Source: Lepidodermella squamata (lineage: Eukaryota; Gastrotricha). From it: a DNA stretch of 64,000 nt. The stretch lies in the NCBI GenBank assembly GCA_047495785.1, contig JBLDXI010000016.1, positions 868,001-932,000 on the forward strand, read 5' to 3'. The notes under the pieces were generated by a model, which was not told where the DNA came from, did not search any database, and saw only the letters and a list, made by a program, of their open reading frames with translations. Positions within the stretch are counted from its first letter, which is position 1; each line of letters begins with the position of its first letter. Of this stretch, positions 55,975-64,000 are shown in pieces. A program made the position numbers and the translations under genes.

Positions 55975-56950
55975 TTTTCGTAGCTATGTCAAGCCATAAT
56001 CATTCCCCATGATGGCTTTAATACTCCGGCTATCAATTATTTCAGTTTCATCGTTCCCGGCATGTGTCGTAGGTGGTTCAAGCATCAGACAGTCGCACGA
56101 CGCATTTGTACTGATATAATTGGCCGAAACTACGTAGACGGTTAGGCTTCCCGTGGGAGTGTGTACTCGATTAACATGCCTTCCTAATTGTAATGGCTCG
56201 AGTTGCATGACTCGGCGGCATACTAGTAACTCATCATTAGGCCTAATGCAATCAGAAATGCGAGAGGCAAGAAGCAGGTAATCAAGGGATTCTCTCCGGT
56301 GTTGAAGGCAGAAACGAGATCTGGGGCCACTGAAAATGCGAAGTCCTAGGGTGTTTTCAGGAGCTGATATCGCTGATATCACTAAAGATACTTTCATTTC
56401 TACGAGAGCGACAGTTTTCTTAGAGAAGGCATAATTACGAAGGCGATCGGTGTGGCGAAGCCACCTGTTGAATGTTGAATTTGAAATTGGCGGTCGACCT
56501 TGACCGAACTACTTGGAAGTTTATTGTACCGCCAAATGGCGAATGATGATTGGTCGAATCGTTGTATTTAAACCTTCTGTAAATATTATATTGGGGTTGA
56601 AAAGATTGGAGAAATAAACTAGAGATCGTGATTAACGTGTTTTATTGTTGCCAGTAGAACTACTAGCCTTGGTCTTCTCGCCACAATCGGCGATAATCCG
56701 CCTCATATCATGCTGCACTATGCCGTCGGTTGGGAAACTGCTGTGAACTGACGTAGTATGATTCGCATTGTTGCGTGACTCAACTAACATAATTATGCCT
56801 AATTCAACAAGAAAAAAATGGTCCGAATTCGAGTCCTAAATTCAAAGGGGCATCCTCTGATTTCGGACCATATTGTTTCCTGTAACAAAGCAAAAAATTG
56901 AAATTCATTGAATTTATTGGGAACACTGGCAAGAGGCAAGATTCACTATA
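55975..56950. other. Intergenic, class C array
   Basis: Contains a 137-codon minus-strand open frame (56397-55984, listed separately). A block at 56709-56800 (CTGCACTATGCCGT, GCATTGTTGCGTGACTC, AATTATGCCTAATTC) recurs at 62940-63095 upstream of member 4. These are probably duplicated gene-flank sequences. Confidence 0.5.
55984..56397 (-). CDS. Open frame of unknown status (137 codons)
   Basis: ATG-started frame (MKVSLVISAISAPENTLGLR...) long enough to be unusual in this AT-rich intergenic DNA. No domain, clear signal peptide or homologue is recognised. It ends 10 nt before the start of array member 2 on the same strand. It could be a lineage-specific gene, a uORF-containing leader or chance. 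Confidence 0.22.
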   Translation of the reverse strand: MKVSLVISAISAPENTLGLRIFSGPRSRFCLQHRRESLDYLLLASRISDCIRPNDELLVCRRVMQLEPLQLGRHVNRVHTPTGSLTVYVVSANYISTNASCDCLMLEPPTTHAGNDETEIIDSRSIKAIMGNDYGLT

Positions 56951-59257
56951 CTATTCACTACAAGGAGCAATATTCTCAGTTTGCGGAAATCTGTGGCCCC
57001 GATCATTTCTTTGTTTCGGATGATCTTTCAACTTATTTTTAACCTTCATTGCTGCGCGAATTTCTTGATGAAACATGAATATTATCATCGCATTAGTCGC
57101 GATCGCATATACCGCTACCACAATAAATAACGAAAATTGATTGGAAACAAAGCCTGATAACGCAAAAGCCGTGATGAAAACGATTGCTGACAATCCATAT
57201 ACCGTGAAGGCATTCCCTTTAGCATCTCGTTCCTTTCGCGTACTCGGCGTCAACACATTAGGCGGTATTTGGTAGTCCTGAATAAATCTACTGATCATCT
57301 TATTTGAAGAACTCTGCTTCTGTGATACATTTTTGCGAAGAGAAATAACTGCAATAATAACAGCTGATAAAATCAGACCAGCCTGTAGACACATCAGAGC
57401 GATCGCGGAATAGGAAATCTGCGATGTGAAAGAGCATCGATTGGCCAACTCGATGACATTAGCGTCGTCAGCGTCATCGTACCAAACTTTCTTCAAAGTG
57501 GTAGCAGTTGGTTTGAACTCGCCAAGGTACCAAGCTTCGATTAGACAAGCATCTGCCATGAGAATCATGGCCAGGAAGCAATATCCGTAATTCCTGTACT
57601 TGTTATCAGCATCAAACTTGATCAGGCAAAGCTTGACAATTAAAGATCCGATTGAGATGGAAAATCCAAACGTGATCAGATGACCAAGGGCTGTACAGAA
57701 GATAGTCAAATTAGGCTGGATTGAGTCATTCAGAGGGTAAGTAAACACAGAAATCGAACTGAGGGTCGAGCCAATACAAATCAGCGTATTGAGAGTTGCG
57801 GACTTTTGGATTCTCCGAAACCTCAAGATTAATCGAATTATCCAAACTGCAGCTAAGCTAATAGCAGTTGAAGCTATCATTCCTGAAATAAGTTTAGGGT
57901 TTGATTGTCCTAATCGCATGATATCGACTGGTTCTGTCCTTGCGGGTTTGGCATCGCGAGTGGCCCATTTTAGCGGTGATAAAATCTCGAAATACCTATC
58001 AATATCATCCACGCTTCGATTTCTTGTGACCAGAGCCGTAAAACGAGTCCCATTTCTCAGTTGTTCGGCAACCATTGGCGGACTAATAGCTTCAAAGTTT
58101 TTATCAACAAATCCTATTTCTTTATCAACAAATCCTATTTCATTAAGTCCAAAAGCTTTGATGTTCTCTGTATTGCTCCGGATCAACTCGCGAAGCTCCA
58201 CGGCTCGACTGGGATTCGCTATCAAATCTTTGAGTGTTTCGTTGTGGCCATTCAGTTGAAGCTCTGTTCGGTGTAAAATGGATCCGGCAATAATAACACC
58301 CTCGGCGCATAGAAGCCTCCAGGCGTAAGCGTTGTGCCGTTCAAAACCAGGAATTTTCGACCTCATATAGGACAAAAATTGACTCCTAGTGAAGCCAATA
58401 TCGGTCGGTGCATCAGCTTGTCGAAATTCCCCGCTCACATCTTGACCGAGGTATATCGATGAATCAGCAAATTCTAGAATCATTTTCCTGCTACAACCAT
58501 TCGGTACTATAGGAGAATTGGTGAAGTCGATCCAGGTGTTAAACATCCATACGATTTTAGGGCCGTAAAGACCGATTCGATGGGCCTCGCAAGCAACTGC
58601 CGGGCAATTGTTGAAATAGCAGTTGCCCCATATTACTCGGACATCAGATGATTTCAGCCTAGCCAGTGAATCAGCAGGGTTATCAACGAAAAACTCTTCA
58701 GCCGCAACCTTCTTCCCAGCAGCTAGAACAGCTCTCATGAAAAACACAGCATCTTCAGGTGTTGATTGAACTGCATCAGCAAGGTAGCCGATTTTATTCC
58801 AACCCATGTACCTTCAGCACAGCCAATCAAAATGTTGATGAAGCCATATTGCTGTGGCAGGCGGGCTGATGTTATACACGTTGGCGAACAGACGCCGCCG
58901 ATATAAAGGGGCGGGACGTAAGCTTCGGCCGATTCACTGAAATTATTGTGTGCCCAGGACCTGTGAAGCTGGTAGAACTGGTATGATGTTTTCGTAGATC
59001 TGAAGAGACATTTTGGCAGCGGCCGCAGCTGAACACTGGTCATCGCCGAAATCGATTTGAATTTTGTAATTTGGCAGGAAATTCGGATTTGAATTGATCG
59101 CGTCGAGAACGAAGCTGACAGCTTCGGTACACATTGGGCCCATTGGGTTGACTCGGCCACCCAGTGGCATTGTCATTGGAATTTTCAGAATGAATGGCTT
59201 ATCAGCTGCTGATTTCGCAGGGATGAGGGAGAGTAAAATTAACGACGCTACGTTCAT
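56951..59257 (-). pseudogene. GABA-B-like class C receptor, array member 3, broken
   Basis: The N-terminus is intact (59257-58943, MNVASLILLSLIPAKSAAD to LPASQVLGT). Then about 14 nt present in member 4 are missing near 58947, shifting the frame into a stop. The next ~130 nt (SESAEAYVPPLYIGGVCSPTC...INILIGC) are therefore out of frame. A second deletion near 58810 removes roughly 30 codons (equivalent of PRFTNRKLYPNFYRF...KVLTY) and returns to the original frame. From MGWNKIGYLADAVQSTPED (58807) to the end (56951) the frame is open and well conserved. A 21-bp tandem duplication (58100-58141) repeats the EIGFVDK segment. It is most likely a recent pseudogene; assembly error is the alternative. 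Confidence 0.85.
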
Positions 59258-60509
59258 TTGATCTGTGTTACCATAATATGTACTGGGACGAAGACTACTC
59301 GAAAAAACATCTTGAAAACAGTCTATATTATCGAGGCGATAAATTATCTATCGTGGAACGTGACGATTTGTTTATATGATTTGAGCACGTAGGTGATGTC
59401 TGAGATAGGATGGGTGAGTGGGATGGAAGTTTTAATTATTGAAGTACCCTTTTATCGTCAGTAGACAAATGAAAAGTGCCAATGTCAGACGTTTACTGAA
59501 TTTTGTTTTCCCCCTGCTATTTTCGATACGTAAATTATCTACTATTACAGAATTTAATCAATTTAAGAAATTCGATATTATCATGAAAAACAAAGTTAGT
59601 TCGTCTTGCGATTTCAAGTCGCAATTTCGCAATGCTAACCGTGATCGGAGTCATATTCGGCGGCCAAGCGTTCCTTGAAGCACCAGTTTTCGTCATTCCA
59701 TCGCGAAATTGATCTGGCCCAGCTGACATGACGCCATGAAGGACAAAGAATTTCGGGTCATTCGCGACTGTGGATATAATGACCTAAATAAAAAAAAATT
59801 AGGTTGAAAGACGAATCCAAGTTGAAATAAACCCTTGGCCAGAATTCTTGGCCAGATTTTTGACAATTTAAGGCTTGTCAATTATGGTGATTTTCGATCA
59901 TCGGCTACAATCTCAAAGTTGGGTCATACTGGGTAGAGCACATGGACAAAATTGATTCCCTGTTTTCTTGAACCTGTTTTCTTGATGTCTGAAATGGTTT
60001 CGTTATTATTTCATCTTTTTTGAATCTAACCGCACACTGTCGCCCACCCCGCGATATCATATCGTTAGCGCCGTTGAGTAACTCGGATTTAGGCTTGTTT
60101 ACACCTGTTTCAAGGTCACGCGTGACAAGTAAAAAGGCGCCTTTTTAACGTGAATAAAAAGGCAACAACAGAACATTTTTTACTTGTCACCTATCAACTT
60201 GAAATACATATAAACAGGCCTGCATCCGAGTTATTCAACGGCGCTAACGATATGCCATTGTCCTATACCTTAATAGTAACTGACCTGCAATTATATGTTG
60301 CCTTTCGATTTTCAACTATGTCGAGCTGCCCTCTCTTGGCTACAGCTCTTGAATAAATAAATAAATAAGTATATATATATAAAAAATCTCTATTTTTACT
60401 ATCATCACATTATCATTTCTCCGTTCCAATTATTATGCAAATCATTCATAGCCTCAATCGCGGCTGGCTTGACAATATTCGACAATTATCATATCATGTT
60501 TCAAGCCCG
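59258..60509. other. Intergenic, class C array, with hairpin MITE
   Basis: Contains a 197-bp hairpin element (60058-60254). It also holds a minus-strand coding-like block (about 59784-59540) reading VIISTVANDPKFFVLHGVMS and then AGPDQFRDGMTKTGASRNAW. This block is preceded by a good acceptor (TTTATTTAG) but has no partner exon. The polyA signal of member 4 is probably near 60353. Confidence 0.4.
60058..60254. mobile_element. 197-bp hairpin MITE
   Basis: The left arm begins CATATCGTTAGCGCCGTTGA and runs to GTGACAAGTAAAA (about 60135). The right arm (about 60172-60254) is its inverse with roughly one mismatch in five. The whole unit folds into one stem with a loop of about 35 nt. No coding capacity. 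Confidence 0.7.
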
Positions 60510-62840
60510 TTATCGATATTTCCGTTTCGAATTATTTTTCAAAGTTGCACAAGTTGCAAGCAACTCGTACGAAAACATGAATGTAACTATTAAATTACTT
60601 GCGACTGTGTATAGCGACATGACAATAAACAACGCGAATGCGTCTGTATTGAAAACTGAGAAGGCGAAAGACGAGATGAGAACGATTGAGACCAGGCCAC
60701 ATACGGTGAGAGAGTTTCCTTTCGCGCGGACTTTTTCCAGGCGATGATTTAGGGTTTTTGTAGCTACAAAAGAGTCGTTTGATCTGTTTGTCAACCTGCT
60801 TATAACATTCCTCGGCAATTCTTTTTTTCGACGAGCAACAAACGCAAGGATAACAGCTGACAAAATTAGGAAAGCATGAATAACAAAAGTTGCGATTGCA
60901 GAGTAAGATACCGGTTTTTCTCGCAATGAGAAAGAACATCTATTGACCGACTCTGTAATTTGCGCATCGAAAACTTCATCAGTCCAAACATTTTGGAAAG
61001 CCGTAACAGTCGGCTTAAATTCACCTAAATACCAGGCTTCAATAAGACAAGCATCTGCCATGAGGATCACGATCAGGAAAAAATATCCGTGATATTTATA
61101 CTTGTCATCAGTATCAAACCTGTTGAGGCAAAGCTTGACAATTAAAGATCCGAAGACGATGGATAACTCGAATATAATCAGAGGGCAAAGAGCTGTGCAA
61201 TAGATTGTCAAATTCGACTGGATCGAGTCGTTAAGAGGGTAAGTGAATACAGAAATCGAACTGAGGGTCGAGCCAAAACAAATCAGGGTATTCATTGCGG
61301 CAAACTTTTCGATTTTCCTTATATTCATGATTAATCGAATCAGCCAAACTCCGGTGAAGCTTAAAGCAGAAGAAGCTATAAATGCCGTAGTAATCCTACC
61401 ATCTGATTGTTTCAGGCGTGCAATTTTGACTGCTTCCGCCCTGGGGGGCTTACCATCAAAAGTGGCCCATTTTAGCGGGGACAAAATCTCGAAATATTTG
61501 TCCATATTTTCCTCACTTCGATTTCTTGTAACAAGAGCAGTAAAACGAGTCCCATTTCTCGGCTGCTCAACAACCAGAGGTGGGTTAATCGATTCGAACT
61601 GCCTATCAACAAATCCTACTTCGCTAAATCCGAATGCTCTGATGTTCTCAGTATTGCTTCGGATCAGCTCTCGAAGTTCTGAAGCTCGACTGGAATTCGC
61701 TATTAGATCTATTAATGTTTCGTTTTGACTGTTCAGTTGGATCTCCGTTCGGTGAAGAATTGATCCAGCAATAAATAAATTTTCGGCGCATGCAAGCCTT
61801 AATGGGTATGCGCTGTGCCGTTCAAAATCAGGAATTTTCGACCTCATATGGGACAAGTATTGTCTCCTTGTAAAACCAATATCATTTGGCGCATCAGCTG
61901 GGCGAAATTCTCCATTCATATCCAGACCAAGGTATATGGATAAATCAGCGAATTCTAGAATAACTTTCCTGCTACAACCATTCGGTACTATAGGAGAATT
62001 GGTGAAGTCGATCCAAGTGTTGAACATCCATACGATTTTAGGGCCGTAAAGACCGATTCGGTGAGCTTCGCAAGCAACTAAAGGGCAATTGTTGAAATAA
62101 CAGTTTCCCCAGATTACTCGGACATCGGCTGATTTCAGCCTGGCTAAAGATTCAGCTGGGTTGTCAACGAAAAACTCCTCAGCAGCGACTATTTTCCCAG
62201 CAGCTAGAACAGCTCTCATGAAAAACACAGCATCTTCAGGTGTTGATTGAACTGCATCAGCAAGGTAGCCGATTTTATTCCAACCCATGTAGGTCAACAC
62301 TTTGGCTCTGAATTTTTCCACCTCAACGAAAGAGGGCGAGAAGCGGTAGAAATTTGGGTATAGCTTTCGATTTGTGAAGCGAGGCTCATTGCATCCGACC
62401 AGGATGTTGATGAAACCATACTGCTGAGGCAGGCGGGCTGATGTTATACACGTTGGCGAACAAATGCCGCCGAGATACAGGGGTGGGACATAGGCTTCGA
62501 CAGATTCACTGAAATTATTCGCAGGCAGGGTCAATGTTCCAAGTACTTGAGATGCTGGTAGAACTGGCTTAATATTTTCGTAAATCTGAAGTGACATTCT
62601 GGCAGCGGCCGCGGCTGAACACTGATCGTCACCTAAATCGATTTGAATTTTGTAATTAGGCAGGAAATTCGGATTTGAATTGATCGCCTCGAGAACAAAG
62701 CTGACAGCTTCGGTGCACATTGGGCCCATTGGGTTGACTCGGCCACCCAGGGGCATTGTCATTGGGATTTTTAGAATAAAAGGCTTTTCCCCACCTGCGC
62801 TAGCTATCAAAACAAGAAGGCTCACTGAAGAAACATTCAT
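60510..62840 (-). CDS. GABA-B-like class C GPCR, array member 4
   Basis: Single exon, 776 aa from ATG 62840. An in-frame ATG 27 nt earlier would prepend MNFHSFYEK, but the later start gives a clean signal peptide (MNVSSVSLLVLIASAGG) and matches members 2 and 3. The flytrap carries FILKIPMTMPLGGRVNPMG, GGICSPTCITSARLPQQYG, FYRFSPSFVEVEKFRA and MGWNKIGYLADAVQSTPED. The seven-TM domain contains MADACLIEAWYLGEFKPT. There is no Cys-rich linker. It is the closest intact relative of broken member 3, and the best template for interpreting its deletions. Ligand and G-protein coupling are unknown. Confidence 0.9.
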   Translation of the reverse strand: MNVSSVSLLVLIASAGGEKPFILKIPMTMPLGGRVNPMGPMCTEAVSFVLEAINSNPNFLPNYKIQIDLGDDQCSAAAAARMSLQIYENIKPVLPASQVLGTLTLPANNFSESVEAYVPPLYLGGICSPTCITSARLPQQYGFINILVGCNEPRFTNRKLYPNFYRFSPSFVEVEKFRAKVLTYMGWNKIGYLADAVQSTPEDAVFFMRAVLAAGKIVAAEEFFVDNPAESLARLKSADVRVIWGNCYFNNCPLVACEAHRIGLYGPKIVWMFNTWIDFTNSPIVPNGCSRKVILEFADLSIYLGLDMNGEFRPADAPNDIGFTRRQYLSHMRSKIPDFERHSAYPLRLACAENLFIAGSILHRTEIQLNSQNETLIDLIANSSRASELRELIRSNTENIRAFGFSEVGFVDRQFESINPPLVVEQPRNGTRFTALVTRNRSEENMDKYFEILSPLKWATFDGKPPRAEAVKIARLKQSDGRITTAFIASSALSFTGVWLIRLIMNIRKIEKFAAMNTLICFGSTLSSISVFTYPLNDSIQSNLTIYCTALCPLIIFELSIVFGSLIVKLCLNRFDTDDKYKYHGYFFLIVILMADACLIEAWYLGEFKPTVTAFQNVWTDEVFDAQITESVNRCSFSLREKPVSYSAIATFVIHAFLILSAVILAFVARRKKELPRNVISRLTNRSNDSFVATKTLNHRLEKVRAKGNSLTVCGLVSIVLISSFAFSVFNTDAFALFIVMSLYTVASNLIVTFMFSYELLATCATLKNNSKRKYR

Positions 62841-62867
62841 TTTTTCGTAGAAGCTATGAAAATTCAA

Positions 62868-64000
62868 AATCAGAGGGAATCCTTTCTTAAGATGACTTAA
62901 TTACTTCGGCGTTAGCTATCTCACATCAGTCTTAGCGTGCTGCACTATGCCGTGGGCGTGTCAGAAGATAGGGAACTGCTGTAAAGTTATGCAGTATAAT
63001 CAGCCGATATTATGAAGCCATATATAATTCACCTAGGATGTGGCACGCTTCGCATTGCTGCGTCACTCATCGAAACATAATTAGGCCTAATTCGCCAGAG
63101 ACAAGCAATCAGGAAAGAGACAAGTATCAGAACGAAGCTCATCGCCTGTAAGAAGGAGAACAAGTACCAAGCGAAATGACCCCAACGGAAAATGCACATC
63201 ATCAGGCCCACCCAAGTTTCCTCCACGCGCCCGCTCTGCTTTATCGACGCAATGCAACAAGCTGTGCTGATTTGTAAATGCGTTCTGTACTCCGGTACAC
63301 GAGATGACAACCGCATCGTATTAAAAAATGCAGGCTATATATAATAATGACATTGAATTTACAAAATATCCTGCTTCATGCGTATGTAACGGGCTCGAAT
63401 GATCTCGGCAAGAGACGGCGGACGACTTCGACAACTGGCAGCTTTTAGTTATAGTAACTTCCTCATTTGTGCACCTCACAACAGCATTAGTAGGTTTTAT
63501 ATCAAGGGCTATCAGTGCCTTTGGCTTGAGTAACAGCCCGATTTACCAACAAGATGGCGCCGGATGAATTCACGTTGATGTTTAAGCTGAACGAAGAGCT
63601 ACAGCTGCCGTAATTTCGAACCAATGTTTAAACCGACCTACACGTCCGAGCGAGACTAAGCATGCCGTACCGTGGCCCGCACTTGTGGAATCAAATGCCT
63701 TCGAGCGTTCACGAAACGGAGTCAGCAAAGGCGTGTCGCCAAGCTGCTTATCTACACTACTGCAACATTAATGCCGTGTCGCTCTACTCTGATTGTTGAA
63801 TATTCATATATTTTCACATTTTTCATGTTATGTTGAATGCTTTATGTTGAATGGGGAAAATGCTTTCTGCCATCAATTTTGGGACTTTCACCATCAAATT
63901 TGGGCTTTTACCAACGAAACCAATGTCGCCATCAATTTAGGTACTTTCGCCAACAAATTGGCTTTTCTCGCCAACAAATCCGAAAATACCCGCTGATTTA
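62868..64000. other. Right end of the window, no firm gene
   Basis: Upstream region of array member 4, sharing a block (about 62940-63095) with 56.7-56.8 kb. A 95-codon minus-strand frame (63316-63029) has a hydrophobic stretch (FLQAMSFVLILVSFLIACLW) but overlaps that duplicated block and has no other support. Near 63860-63980 the phrase CATCAAATT/CAACAAATT recurs several times, a short degenerate repeat. Confidence 0.4.

Noticed and set aside
63029-63316. 95-codon minus-strand frame with a hydrophobic segment
   Set aside because: It coincides with a flank block duplicated near 56.7 kb where the frame is not preserved.

Overview
The window is nuclear DNA of a compact-genome invertebrate animal. 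Genes are intron-poor or split by very short GT-AG introns (mostly 46 to 60 nt) with variable 3' splice sites and AATAAA polyadenylation signals. The gene set is metazoan: PCNA, a MARCH1/8-type ubiquitin ligase, the C-terminal half of calcineurin A, two Cys-loop receptors, 7TM receptors, LDLa, EGF and LamG secreted proteins, a probable neuropeptide precursor, ADP/ATP-carrier-like proteins, ankyrin proteins, a sigma-class GST and GABA-B-like class C receptors. The sequence alone does not fix the phylum. A nematode-, tardigrade- or appendicularian-like small genome would fit.

Layout. 0.9-6 kb: PCNA (+), a small ANAPC16-like gene (-) and a MARCH-like E3 (-). 6-10 kb: no firm gene, one ~1.45-kb foldback repeat. 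10.2-12.2 kb: last five exons of calcineurin A (-), whose upstream exons are missing. 12.6-18.6 kb: two long-TIR DNA transposons embedded in a near-perfect palindrome that carries two mirror copies of a broken 7TM-receptor pseudogene. 18.9-24.6 kb: a Cys-loop receptor and two members of an unfamiliar 7TM family, with a GST pseudogene between them. 25-35 kb: two convergent, exon-for-exon matching LamG-EGF genes that bracket a Ser-rich unknown, a second Cys-loop receptor and a 12-repeat LDLa protein. 35.4-38.6 kb: a large ankyrin/SOCS-box-like protein and a Cys-rich precursor with six KR sites. 39.7-41.6 kb: two ADP/ATP-carrier-like genes 59 nt apart. 42.2-48.3 kb: a 14-exon STAND-NTPase/ankyrin protein (1649 aa). 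48.6-49.3 kb: sigma GST. 50.6-62.9 kb: four tandem GABA-B-like receptor genes, one a pseudogene.

Most genes are signalling or extracellular proteins. Local duplication is a theme: receptors, LamG-EGF genes, carriers, GST and class C receptors all occur as neighbouring paralogues, often with a decayed copy. I built the exon models by hand from splice signals and checked reading phase across every junction. Homology calls rest on recognised motifs, not on searches.
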